Shown here: positions 16,394 to 24,696 of the stretch, one piece after another | How the letters are laid out: each line of letters starts with the position of its first letter | How positions within the stretch are numbered: the stretch's first letter is position 1 | Assembly: GCA_013178315.1 (NCBI GenBank) | Contig: JABLWX010000013.1 | Coordinates: 1-41,836 of the forward strand | Source of the DNA: Candidatus Aminicenantota bacterium | GTDB lineage: Bacteria > Acidobacteriota > Aminicenantia > Aminicenantales > Saccharicenantaceae | Reading direction: 5' to 3' | Length of the DNA: 41,836 nucleotides | The notes under the pieces: generated by a model | What the model was told of the DNA's origin: nothing | The model's database searches: none | The model's input: the letters and a program-made list of their open reading frames with translations, nothing else | Program-made: the position numbers and the translations under genes

Positions 16394-16672
16394 TTACTGG
16401 CCGTATCGCGACAGGATGCCAATGCCGCCCAGAATCAGGACCACCACGAAAAAGTAAAATGCCCCAATGATCAGCAACCAGATCAGGGTGGCCTTGGCCC
16501 AGTTGGCCTTGCTCAGCTTGGTATTGCCGCTGAAGGCCCAGATGAGCAGCATCACGATGTTGACCAGGGGGATGGAGGCTATAAGCAGCGTAACCAGCCA
16601 TTCGCCGACACTGACCACGGCCTCCAGGGCCAGGGGTCTTGGGGTAGAAACGGTTTGCGCTTGTTGCTCCAT
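16394..16672 (-). CDS. Small two-helix membrane protein
   Basis: A 92-residue protein with two hydrophobic helices (about residues 20-47 and 62-85). The short polar segment NTKLSKANWAKATLIW precedes the second helix. Small conserved membrane proteins of this layout (VGEWL...IPLVNIVMLLIWAF, then NWAKA) are widespread and of unknown function. GGAGGG and AAGG upstream support the ATG at 16672. A palindromic arm lies 6 nt beyond the stop. Confidence 0.65.
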   Translation of the reverse strand: MEQQAQTVSTPRPLALEAVVSVGEWLVTLLIASIPLVNIVMLLIWAFSGNTKLSKANWAKATLIWLLIIGAFYFFVVVLILGGIGILSRYGQ

Positions 16673-17186
16673 TTACCTTGCCCTCCTTCTTTTTTGATTT
16701 TATCTGGCCTGATTATCTTGGACTTTTATTCTCCTGATTCAAGTTTCATGTGGCCAGATTCATTTTAATAAGCTGTTACCTCTTGCTGTCGATTTTATTA
16801 ATGAAGGACCTTTTTTGCAAGCAAAAAATCCTGCCCCGTAATAGGGCAGCCGGGTGTGATCGGGGATGGATTTTTTGAGAAATATTTTCACCCGATTTTT
16901 AGGTCACCAAAGTTGTCAAGAGGATGATAATACCGCGCCCAGGATGAAACTTTCTTTTTAGAAGCTATTATTGGACCTGCTTTCTGGCCAATCTTTTCCT
17001 GAGTAATGGTGCCATCATCAGAACAACGCCTGGTTGTAGCGCGGATTTATTATGAGGCAACAAGCTTGATTTTATCTGATATTAAATGAGGATATACATT
17101 GATTTGAAAAGGCTGTGATATTTATTTAAAATCAAAAATCATTTTACTTCCGGCGTTCCTCATGCCTTCGCCGGCCGGGATTGAAC
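16673..17186. other. AT-rich intergenic region with adjacent hairpins
   Basis: About 500 nt without a supported gene. TTTTTTGC-AA-GCAAAAAA (16811-16828) is directly followed by CTGCCC...GGGCAG (16831-16849), so two inverted repeats sit side by side. The remainder is AT-rich, with no clear promoter or RNA gene. Confidence 0.45.
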
Positions 17187-18146
17187 ATGGACGCATATTT
17201 TTATGAGGTTTTCGAGGAAGAAGCCAGGTTAATTAAGAGCCTGATCGGTCGCCGGCTGGAGTTCGGATTGACCGACAGGACCATCCAGGAGAGCGGACAC
17301 CGGGAGCCGCCGGCCCGGCTGATCAGTGTCCGCACCCAGTCGGTAATTCCCGTGGAATGGCAGGACCGGCTGAGTGGCGTGCTGAGCCGGACCACCGGTT
17401 TCGACAATCTTAAAGCCTTCAGGCGCGCTATCAGCCTGCCGGTGGCCCTTGGTTACCTGGAAGAATACGCCACCAGGGCTGTGGCCGAGCAGGCCATCCT
17501 GATGATGCTGGCGCTCCTCAGGAAATTGCCGCGGCAGATGGAGCAGTTCAGGCGCTTTGACCGCGATGGGTTGACTGGAGCAGAAGCTCGGGGTCGGCGC
17601 CTGCTGGTGGTGGGTGTGGGACGAATCGGCGGCGAGATCGTGAAAATTGGACAGGGCCTGGGCCTGCAGGTCAGGGGAGTGGACATCGTCCGGCGGCATG
17701 ATTTCGTGGAATATGTTGAGCGCGATTCTGGCCTGGCCTGGGCTGACATAGTCATCTGCGCCATGAACCTGACCGATGAAAATTACCACTATTTCAGCTA
17801 CGACCTTATGAAAAAGTGCAGGCCCGGTGCTATTTTCATCAACGTCGCCCGCGGCGAGCATGCCCCGCTGGCTGATATGTTGAGGTTATTGAAGGAAGAG
17901 CACCTGGGCGGGCTCGGGCTGGATGTTTTTGAAGACGAGCCCGAGGTGGGCACGACCCTGCGCAGCGGGCGGGTTGAGGAATCGGAAGGGGCGGCTATTG
18001 TCGCTGAGCTACTTGGATGCCCGAACGTAATCTTAACCCCGCACAACGCCTTCAACACCGAAGAAGCCCTGGAGCGGAAGGCGCGGTTCAGCGTGGAGGA
18101 AATTTTTTATTTCCTGGAACACGGGAACTTTCGCAATTCCGTCTGA
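17187..18146 (+). CDS. D-2-hydroxyacid dehydrogenase family protein (NAD-binding)
   Basis: About 319 residues, the usual size for the D-isomer-specific 2-hydroxyacid dehydrogenase family. It would reduce 2-oxoacids with NAD(P)H in the cytosol. The nucleotide site GVGRIGG (about residues 143-149) is followed by the acidic GVDI strand end. The catalytic set is present: Arg in NVARGE, Glu in DVFEDEPE and His in TPHNAFNT. The substrate domain is divergent, so the substrate (lactate-, glycerate- or phosphonate-like) cannot be named. The frame starts with TTG at 17181, and the ATG at 17187 is preferred; the Shine-Dalgarno is weak. A bipartite repeat begins 3 nt after the stop. Confidence 0.8.
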   Translation: MDAYFYEVFEEEARLIKSLIGRRLEFGLTDRTIQESGHREPPARLISVRTQSVIPVEWQDRLSGVLSRTTGFDNLKAFRRAISLPVALGYLEEYATRAVAEQAILMMLALLRKLPRQMEQFRRFDRDGLTGAEARGRRLLVVGVGRIGGEIVKIGQGLGLQVRGVDIVRRHDFVEYVERDSGLAWADIVICAMNLTDENYHYFSYDLMKKCRPGAIFINVARGEHAPLADMLRLLKEEHLGGLGLDVFEDEPEVGTTLRSGRVEESEGAAIVAELLGCPNVILTPHNAFNTEEALERKARFSVEEIFYFLEHGNFRNSV

Positions 18147-18149
18147 AAA

Positions 18150-18246
18150 GGGGACACCTTAAGGTGTCCCCAGTTGCGAAACGCAAAATAACAGGGCAAT
18201 CTTAAAGCGGAAAATTGCCAAAAAGGGGACAGTTAAAGGTGTCCCC
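18150..18246 (+). repeat. Bipartite palindromic element 4
   Basis: Left arm 18150-18171 is perfect. The right arm 18225-18246 has a GTTAAAGG centre. Starts are 75 nt apart, with TAACAGG at 18189. It fills the whole gap between two convergent genes, 3 nt from the stop codon on each side. Confidence 0.9.
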
Positions 18247-18249
18247 GGT

Positions 18250-18868
18250 TCAGTTGCCGTCGCAACTGATGCGGATCCAGCGCAGGCTGGAAAGTTGTTC
18301 GGGGGTAAGCTGGATGGTCTGAACCGAGCCGGTCCCGGTTTCTCCCTCTGGTGCGCGCTTGAGAATGATATTGATCGCCCCGGGCTCCAAGATGGGGTCG
18401 GTTTTTCTGGCCATGATTATAACACCAGGAACCGCTCCCAGAACCGCTCCTCCTATCACGAACGAAGCATACTTGTGGTCATTGTTTGTTTGGTATGGAG
18501 ACACCAAGTAACCAACCACGAGCCCGACGAACATCCCGGCTATGGTTATCGGCAACCCGGCCATGAACCTTTCGGCAGTGGACACTCCTCCTTTCGTTCC
18601 GGGCTGGACCTGTATCAAGGCCGGCTCGTACCCGTCTTTTTCAATCTTTATGATGTGGTTTCTGTCTCTGGGTAAGCTCAGCGTCAGAGGAGTATAGCCA
18701 ATTTCCTGGCCATCAACCGAAATCCTGGCCTGCACCGGATTGCTGGTTACAGGAATCTTTTGCAGCCTGGTTGACTGGGTGGCACATCCTGCCTGGAAGA
18801 TTAAGGTTATAATCAGGGCGTAACTGAAAAGCCTGAGGGGGGTTTCCCATACGAAGGAAACTAACCAT
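18250..18868 (-). pseudogene. PEGA-domain lipoprotein with apparent one-base frameshift
   Basis: The body encodes a lipoprotein. It has a hydrophobic signal (FSYALIITLIF), the lipobox QAGC, a PEGA domain (NPVQARISVDGQEIGYTPLT, continuing to KDGYEPA) and a Gly-rich hydrophobic pair of segments resembling a glycine-zipper. The only start with a good Shine-Dalgarno is the ATG at 18868 (AAGGAGG, 6-7 nt upstream), but it is out of frame with the lipoprotein. The two frames meet at a run of six G at 18837-18842. Five G would give one continuous protein starting MVSFLRMGNPLRLFSYALII and running into the lipobox. In the present sequence, the in-frame alternatives are TTG codons at 18897 (no ribosome site) and 18873 (Shine-Dalgarno too close). 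This may be a sequencing error, a real mutation or phase-variable slippage. Confidence 0.6.
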
Positions 18869-19016
18869 GACAACCCTCCTTGATGAATTAATACCAATCT
18901 GTTTAAAATTTTTTACAAAAAAAAAGTATAGTCAAACGCAAAAAGATATTGGAAGGGATTTTGGGGCTGTTAGCCTTCTAAAAATCTGCCCCGGAAACGA
19001 AAAAGGGAAAGCGAAA

Positions 19017-19113
19017 GGGGACACCTTAAGGTGTCCCCGATTGTGGAACGGCAAATAACAGGCTAGCCTTAATCCGAAAAATGACCAAAAAGGGGACAGT
19101 TAAAGGTGTCCCC
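19017..19113 (+). repeat. Bipartite palindromic element 5
   Basis: Left arm 19017-19038 is perfect. The right arm 19092-19113 has a GTTAAAGG centre, as in element 4. Starts are 75 nt apart, TAACAGG at 19056. The right arm ends 3 nt from the stop codon of the acyl-CoA synthetase. Elements 4 and 5 are the most alike of the set. Confidence 0.9.
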
Positions 19114-19116
19114 TGT

Positions 19117-21024
19117 TTAGAGGCGGCTGATTATGGTGCGGTTCTGCGGGTTGAGGATGTTCTTGCCCTCGGGCGTGAACATGTACTCCAGCCGGCTCTG
19201 GTAAAACTCGGTGATGCGCGGCCTGACCATCTTTAAGGTCGAATTCAGGAACCTGTTCTGCTCGGTGAAACCCTCGCCCAGGATGGCAATGGCCGCCGGC
19301 AGCCAGCGCTCCGGGAACTGACCGGCCCTCGGCCCACCCGGCCTGAACTGGTTGACCTCTGCCTCCAGCAATTTCAGGGCGGCTTCCTGTCCTTCCGGCG
19401 TCCTGTGGTCCAGCTTCTTTTCCTTCAGCCAGCGCAGCAGGTTCTCCTTGTTGGGCACCAGCAGGGCCACGGTGTAAGGCGACTGGTTGTTGTAGAGCAT
19501 GATCTGCTCGATGTAAGGCGAGGCCTCGGTGATGGCCTCCTCGATTTCCTCCGGGCTGTACTTTTCGCCGTCGTTGGCGATGAGCAGGCTCTTAAACCGA
19601 CCCAGCACGTGCAGGTAGCCGTCGGCATCCAGAAAGCCCAGGTCACCGGTATAGAGCCAGCCGTCGCGGATGGTCTCCCGGGTGGCCTTTTCGTTTTTCC
19701 AGTAACCGGCCATGACGTTCTCACCGCGGATGACAATTTCGCCCTTGGCTCCGACTGGGAGGTCCTTTCCCTGGTCGTCGCAGATTCTGACCTCGATGGC
19801 CCGGGCCGGCTTGCCCGAGGAGCCCAGCTTGTGCTCTTTCTTGTTATTGGCCGAGATTACCGGCGAGGCCTCGGTCAGCCCGTAACCCTGGAACATCGGC
19901 ATGCCGATGGCATAAAAGAATCTCTGCAGCTCGATATCCAGCAGGGCCCCGCCGCCGACAAACATTTCCAGCCGGCCGCCGAAGTTCTTCCTGATCTTGC
20001 TGAAGATCAGCTTGTCGACCAGGAGGTACATGGGCTTCTTGAATTTCCTTTTTCCCTGGCCGCGGTTCCAGCCCTCGCCGTTATACTCGTAGGCGGCCTT
20101 TAACCCCTTCTGAAAAAGGGACTCTATCTTCGGACCTTTTTCCCTGATGGCATTTTCTATGTTCCGCCTGAAGCTCTTGGCCAGGGAGGGGACGCTCAGC
20201 AGCACGTGCGGTCTTATTTCCTTGATATTTTTCGGGATGTTCTTGATGGTTTCCAGGGCATTCCGTCCGGTCTCGATGGCGGCGATGGCCGCCCCGTTCT
20301 TCATCATGCTGTACAGGCCGCAGGTGTGGGCAAAGGAATGGTCCCAGGGCAGGATGAGCAGGGTAACATAGTATTCAGGACATTCCACCAGCGACAGCGA
20401 ATGCTCCACGTTGGCCGTGTAATTGCGGTGGGTGAGCATGATGCCCTTGGGGTCGGCCGTGGTCCCGGAGGTGTAGCAGATATTGGCCAGGTCTGATTCT
20501 CTGACCGAGCGCCAGGTCTCTTCAAATTCCCGGCTGTGCTTGGTGAGATAGATTTTGCCCTCGCGGCTGACCTCGGCTGCCAGGAATTCGTCGGCTTCCA
20601 GGCCGTCGACGGGGTCCAGGACGATTATCCTTTCCAGCTCGGGCAGGTCGTTCTTGATGGCCCGGATCTTGGGCAGCTGCCCGCGGGAGACGATGGCCAT
20701 CCGGCTTCCGGAATGGGACAGCCGGAACTTGAGCTCGGTCGGTTCATCGATCTTGACCGAGATGGGGACGTTAATGGCCCCGGTATAAAGGATGGCGAGC
20801 TCGCTCATCAGCCAGTCAGCCCGGCCCTCGGATAGGAGGGTCACCCGGTCGCCCTTTTTCAGGCCGAGGCTCAGCAACCCGGCGGCGAAGTCGTGGACGC
20901 GGGCGCGCATTTCCTTGTAGGTTATGCCCTGGTACTTTCCGTCCCTTTTCTCCCACATGAGGACGTTATTCGGAAATTTCTGGACGCTGTCTTCGAAGAG
21001 TTGACAGAGGGTTCTTTCGGCCAT
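19117..21024 (-). CDS. Long-chain acyl-CoA synthetase (AMP-forming)
   Basis: A 635-residue member of the ANL adenylate-forming superfamily, long-chain fatty acyl-CoA ligase type. It would activate fatty acids with ATP and CoA for beta-oxidation or lipid synthesis. Motifs: YTSGTTADPKG phosphate-binding loop (184-194), GYGLTEASP (380-388), LYTGDLGFLDADGYLHVLGR (457-476), then FKSLLIANDGEKYSPEEIE. The long insert near residues 290-335 is usual in the FadD15/FAA class. GGAAGGAG upstream of the ATG at 21024 supports the start. Chain-length preference is not predictable. Single transcription unit, with repeat arms immediately beyond both ends. Confidence 0.9.
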   Translation of the reverse strand: MAERTLCQLFEDSVQKFPNNVLMWEKRDGKYQGITYKEMRARVHDFAAGLLSLGLKKGDRVTLLSEGRADWLMSELAILYTGAINVPISVKIDEPTELKFRLSHSGSRMAIVSRGQLPKIRAIKNDLPELERIIVLDPVDGLEADEFLAAEVSREGKIYLTKHSREFEETWRSVRESDLANICYTSGTTADPKGIMLTHRNYTANVEHSLSLVECPEYYVTLLILPWDHSFAHTCGLYSMMKNGAAIAAIETGRNALETIKNIPKNIKEIRPHVLLSVPSLAKSFRRNIENAIREKGPKIESLFQKGLKAAYEYNGEGWNRGQGKRKFKKPMYLLVDKLIFSKIRKNFGGRLEMFVGGGALLDIELQRFFYAIGMPMFQGYGLTEASPVISANNKKEHKLGSSGKPARAIEVRICDDQGKDLPVGAKGEIVIRGENVMAGYWKNEKATRETIRDGWLYTGDLGFLDADGYLHVLGRFKSLLIANDGEKYSPEEIEEAITEASPYIEQIMLYNNQSPYTVALLVPNKENLLRWLKEKKLDHRTPEGQEAALKLLEAEVNQFRPGGPRAGQFPERWLPAAIAILGEGFTEQNRFLNSTLKMVRPRITEFYQSRLEYMFTPEGKNILNPQNRTIISRL

Positions 21025-21044
21025 TTTGTCTCCTTCCTAAAAAA

Positions 21045-21067
21045 GGGGGACACACTCTCCTGTCCCC
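21045..21067. repeat. Single palindromic arm, ACTCTC subtype
   Basis: GGGGGACAC-ACTCTC-CTGTCCCC. It matches the arms at 1582 and 3063. It lies 20 nt upstream of the acyl-CoA synthetase start, so the transcript leader would contain it. Confidence 0.7.
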
Positions 21068-21207
21068 ACTTTTCTGAGGGGTGCAGTTTACAAATAAAAT
21101 CATATTTATTTGAGCCTCACTTTGTAAAGAAAAAAATTCAGCCCGCCTAACATCTCCGGCCACCACCGAGCGAACCGGGCACTCGGTGTTCTTCCTGGAC
21201 GGTTTAA

Positions 21208-22020
21208 TCAGGCGGGGTGGCCGACGGTCATGGCGAACAGGACCTTCTGCTCTGGTCGGAGCTTGAAGTCCGCTGGCGTGTTCTCGCGGTCGCAGTTATG
21301 GAACCAGGCGGCCAGGCCGGCCGAGGCCGCGTACAGGTAAATGTTCTGGGCGATCAGCCCGGTGGCCACGTAATAATATGATTTCTGGACTTCCGGGTCC
21401 TTGATCCGCGGGTCGGGCTGGCCTTCTAGCACGTAGCGGCTGAGGTCGACCACGAAGAAAATCCTGAGCGGCGCGTTAACTCCGGATTGACGCCGGCTTC
21501 CGCGGTGCCGGAAGTCCCCGGCCACCACCGGCAGGAGAACGTGTTTGGATGGCTCGTAGATATAGACTGCTTCGGGCCGGGCCACGTAAAGATCCATTTC
21601 CTGGGAATTGCTGGCCGAGGCAGCCGTCCTCCCGGGCTTACCGCGGATGAGGCTTCCTTCGCCACGGTTGATTCCGAAGGCGGCCCACAGCAGGTTGGAA
21701 AGCTGCTGCGGGGAGAGCGGGTCTGGTTTGATGTTGCGGTTGGTCCGTCTGAGCCACAGGGCTTCCAGCACTGTCTTACCCCCGGTTTTTTCCGGTGGCG
21801 GGAGCTCGATCGGTTTAAGTTCCGGAGCTGGTTGCCGGGCAAAAGCCGGGGAGTCTCCTGGTTTGACGAATTTGCTTTGTCCCGTGGTTTCAGAGAAAGA
21901 ATTTTTAGCAGCCTTCATTTCTGGCATTTCAGCAGTCCTTGAGCGACCGGCAAGGTTTAATCCGGTTACGAGCGGAAAAGCCGCGGTCAGGGCGCCCGTA
22001 ATGAAATTTCTTCTCTTCAT
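21208..22020 (-). CDS. SagB/ThcOx-type nitroreductase-family protein, exported
   Basis: A 270-residue FMN-dependent nitroreductase-superfamily protein of the SagB/ThcOx branch. The N-terminus MKRRNFITGALTAAFPLVTG resembles a twin-arginine signal (RRxF), which suits export of a flavoprotein folded in the cytoplasm. The domain starts near residue 80 with VLEALWLRRTNRNIKP, LSPQQLSNLLWAAFGINR, continues with VYIYEP and ends AGLAAWFHNCDRE...KVLFAMTVGHPA. Characterised SagB proteins oxidise thiazolines or oxazolines in peptide modification; no precursor peptide or cyclodehydratase is seen here. A stand-alone redox role is therefore more likely. GAGGAGGG upstream supports the ATG at 22020. Confidence 0.8.
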   Translation of the reverse strand: MKRRNFITGALTAAFPLVTGLNLAGRSRTAEMPEMKAAKNSFSETTGQSKFVKPGDSPAFARQPAPELKPIELPPPEKTGGKTVLEALWLRRTNRNIKPDPLSPQQLSNLLWAAFGINRGEGSLIRGKPGRTAASASNSQEMDLYVARPEAVYIYEPSKHVLLPVVAGDFRHRGSRRQSGVNAPLRIFFVVDLSRYVLEGQPDPRIKDPEVQKSYYYVATGLIAQNIYLYAASAGLAAWFHNCDRENTPADFKLRPEQKVLFAMTVGHPA

Positions 22021-22145
22021 GACACCCTCCTCAAGACTTGATCTATGCTCTTATGATTACCATACGATTTTTTACTGCAGCAATCAAATTTTAATAGGGT
22101 TGTAAAGGAGGCAGATACTCAAACCTCGGCTCACATCATAAAAAA

Positions 22146-22241
22146 GGGGACACCTTAAAGTGTCCCCATTTTGGCGTTGGCGCTAACAGGCAGGACTCTA
22201 TTCAGATTTAAGCAAAAAAGGGGACACCTATAAGTGTCCCC
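22146..22241 (+). repeat. Bipartite palindromic element 6
   Basis: Left arm 22146-22167 (CTTAAAG centre), right arm 22220-22241 (CTATAAG centre), starts 74 nt apart. TAACAGG lies at 22184, preceded by a TTGGCG-TTGGCGC duplication. It lies between divergent gene starts. The interior closely matches element 7. Confidence 0.9.
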
Positions 22242-22265
22242 TGTTTATTCTTGCTAATCTGAGGA

Positions 22266-22271
22266 TATAAT
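22266..22271 (+). promoter_or_regulatory. Possible -10 box close to the GH84-like start
   Basis: TATAAT ends 16 nt before the ATG at 22288, giving a leader of only about 10 nt. No good -35 is seen, as that position falls just beyond the right arm of element 6. Tentative. Confidence 0.25.
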
Positions 22272-22287
22272 AAACTCGCGGCCGGAA

Positions 22288-23634
22288 ATGAGAAAGCTTG
22301 TCCTTTACCTCGTGATCATCAGCCTGGCCCTTATCCTTGGCTTTATCTGTTGCTCCACTTCTGAGAAAAGCCCCCAGGACTCGATGCCCGGAGAAGAAAC
22401 TTCGTCCTTCAGGATCGAACTGCCCTCAAAACTCGGGGATTTTCCCGAGCCCTTGCCCCCGCAGGAGAAAGCCCCGGGCTTTAAGCTCAGGGGAATTAAA
22501 GGCTGGGGCTGGACGCCTGAGCAATACCTGTCAGAGATACCTTACCTGGTCCTGGGCAGGATGAATTTCCTGATGAACTGCTACCTTTCCATGTTTACCG
22601 ACCCGGAAAAATTTATCAACCGCTGGTGGGAGCCGATTCCAGAGGAAAAGAAAGCTGCCTATGAAAGAGTGGTGCGGGCCTGCCAGGAAAACGGCCTTGA
22701 GTTCTGTTTTTGCCTCAACCCCCAGCTCTTTGCCGAACGTCCCTTCCGCTACGAAAGCCAGAGAGATTTTGAGCTTCTCTTCCAGCATTATGACTGGATG
22801 CAGAAATTGGGCGTTCGCTGGTTCAGCTTATGTTTTGATGATATCCCGGTTGAAGGGCTGGACAAAGCAGGTCTCGGCCAATGGCAGGCCCTGGTAGCTA
22901 ACAGGCTTCTTAAAAAATTACGGGAAAGGGATCCCGAAGCCAGCCTGATAATCTGCCCGGTTTATTACTGGGGCTGCGGTGAAGCAGAGGAGGCCCGGCT
23001 TTATCTGAACAGCCTGGGCCAGTTCCTCGATCCCGACATCTATGTTTTCTGGACCGGAGATGCGGTTGTCACCACCAGGATTACTTACGATTGCGCCGTG
23101 GCTTACAAAAAGATAATCAATCACCGGCTGATCATCTGGGATAACTATCCGGTTAACGACCGGCACCCGGCTCTCCATCTGGGCCCGGTTTCAGGACGGG
23201 AACCGAGACTGTGCGAGGTGGCCGATGGCTATATCAGCAATCCGATGGCTTACCAGAACGAAATAAACCGCCTGCCGCTGCTGACCTGTGCTGATTACGC
23301 TTACAATCCCTGGAAATACGATCCGCAGCGCTCCATCGGCCAGGCCATCCTGCACCTGGCTAAATCAAAAGCCGGGCGGCAGGTTCTTAAAGACCTGGTT
23401 GAGCTCTATCCCGGAAATATTAACCTTGAGCGAACCGAAACGAGCTATAACAGCGTGCTGGCCAGGTTCGAATACCTGATAAAACAACCGGAGGGAAAAG
23501 ACCTGGCGACCGGATTTATCCGCCGGGTGGAAAACGTGTTGGAGCGACTGAACCGGGAATTTCCCTATAATTACCCGGCCACCAAAAGGACAATTGAGGC
23601 TGACCTGGCCAAAATGAAAGCCGCCCTGAAATGA
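22288..23634 (+). CDS. GH84-like (beta-N-acetylglucosaminidase) lipoprotein
   Basis: A 448-residue predicted lipoprotein with a hydrophobic leader (VLYLVIISLALILGFICC) and lipobox cysteine at residue 21 or 22. The body resembles the NAGidase TIM barrel of family GH84. The paired acid residues in SLCFDDIP (D184, D185) match the catalytic Asp-Asp pair, and VFWTGDAVVTT, IIWDNYPVND and YISNPMAY match later conserved blocks. The usual GFYG motif near the start of the barrel is replaced by RGIKGWGWT, so it is a divergent member. It would release beta-linked N-acetylglucosamine outside the inner membrane. A convergent EamA transporter follows. Confidence 0.72.
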   Translation: MRKLVLYLVIISLALILGFICCSTSEKSPQDSMPGEETSSFRIELPSKLGDFPEPLPPQEKAPGFKLRGIKGWGWTPEQYLSEIPYLVLGRMNFLMNCYLSMFTDPEKFINRWWEPIPEEKKAAYERVVRACQENGLEFCFCLNPQLFAERPFRYESQRDFELLFQHYDWMQKLGVRWFSLCFDDIPVEGLDKAGLGQWQALVANRLLKKLRERDPEASLIICPVYYWGCGEAEEARLYLNSLGQFLDPDIYVFWTGDAVVTTRITYDCAVAYKKIINHRLIIWDNYPVNDRHPALHLGPVSGREPRLCEVADGYISNPMAYQNEINRLPLLTCADYAYNPWKYDPQRSIGQAILHLAKSKAGRQVLKDLVELYPGNINLERTETSYNSVLARFEYLIKQPEGKDLATGFIRRVENVLERLNREFPYNYPATKRTIEADLAKMKAALK

Positions 23635-23676
23635 TCGCCTCTCAACTAAAGGTGATTTAAATACAGATTTCCCTTC

Positions 23677-24534
23677 TTATTTCATGGTCAGCAAGAGAAT
23701 TCCGGATAGACCAAGGACCATTCCCAGGTAAGCCAGTGGCCGGATTTTTTCTTTGAATAGATAAAGCGATAAAAGAACGGCCGCAATTATCGGGCCGGCC
23801 TGGATGACCGGGAAGACCACCGGCTCGCTCAGCCGGGTCAGAGCTTTCATGGTGAAGAAATTGCCGGCCACGCTGCCAGCCGCGGCCAGGGAACCGAAGT
23901 AAAAAACCTGCCCCGGGATCCTGACCCTTTTCAGGAAAAAATAAACCATGAAAACAACCGCCCCGGAGAAGAAAGTCAGGAGAAGGTAGAACCAGATGTT
24001 GAGGGCAGTTAGCCTGACCGCGGCCGCTTGGGAAATTTGAGGTATTCCGGTCAGGAAAAAGCAGGCCCCCAGAGAAATTATCCACTTAAGATACAACCCG
24101 GTTTTCCTGGTTTCAGTCGTGGAGCCAGCCGCCGAGATCAGGATGATGCCCAGAATGATGCACATTATTCCGGCGGCGATAGGGGCGGTGATGGGGCTTT
24201 GCCAGAAGATGATTGAAAAAACCACGGGGTTTAAGAAGGTCATGGTATAGATTGAGATGGTCAGGGCATAATTGCCTATCCTCAGGGCGTTGAGAAAGAA
24301 AAAGTAAGCCAGGGCTCCGCCAATTCCACCGCCAACCGCCAGCAGCACCACGGCGGTCGATAGGTTAAGAGGTTGCCCGCTGAAAATTAAAAAGAGCAGG
24401 CAATAGAGCGAAGCCAGGGCAAAGAGAGAAGTCGTCAGCAGGGGGGAAGAATGGCCCTTCAGGCTTCCCAGCTTCATCACCAGGTTCATGGCCACGAAGC
24501 CGGCAATGGCTAATCCCAGGAATATCCAGCCCAT
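23677..24534 (-). CDS. EamA/DMT-superfamily permease
   Basis: A 10-helix drug/metabolite-transporter-type protein of about 285 residues, made of two five-helix EamA halves. The second half carries the usual EPVVFPVIQAGPIIAAVLL and LFKEKIRPLAYLGMVLGLSGI pattern. Substrate unknown. The frame opens at 24555, but GGAG sits 7 nt before the ATG at 24534 and there is none before 24555, so the shorter start is preferred. It lies between the GH84-like and DUF4434 genes but on the opposite strand. Confidence 0.8.
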   Translation of the reverse strand: MGWIFLGLAIAGFVAMNLVMKLGSLKGHSSPLLTTSLFALASLYCLLFLIFSGQPLNLSTAVVLLAVGGGIGGALAYFFFLNALRIGNYALTISIYTMTFLNPVVFSIIFWQSPITAPIAAGIMCIILGIILISAAGSTTETRKTGLYLKWIISLGACFFLTGIPQISQAAAVRLTALNIWFYLLLTFFSGAVVFMVYFFLKRVRIPGQVFYFGSLAAAGSVAGNFFTMKALTRLSEPVVFPVIQAGPIIAAVLLSLYLFKEKIRPLAYLGMVLGLSGILLLTMK

Positions 24535-24696
24535 TTTTTTCTCCAGTATCAACATTAAATAAAATAAACGGGGCTGATTTCAAACATAATTTTTTGGAGA
24601 AGGACTGGGTTGGTTGGGATTTATCCTTTTTTATGTTATTAAATAAATTACCTGGCTGCCCTGGCCGCGCCCCTGGCCGGTGGAAGGAGGCTTAAG

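Noticed and set aside
17229..17861. Minus-strand open frame of 210 codons inside the dehydrogenase gene
   Set aside because: Antisense shadow of a gene with all catalytic residues; His/Gln/Pro-rich nonsense composition.
21208..22020. SagB-type protein as part of a RiPP (thiazole/oxazole peptide) cluster
   Set aside because: No cyclodehydratase, leader peptide or transporter of that kind lies nearby; flanking genes are unrelated and separated by repeats.
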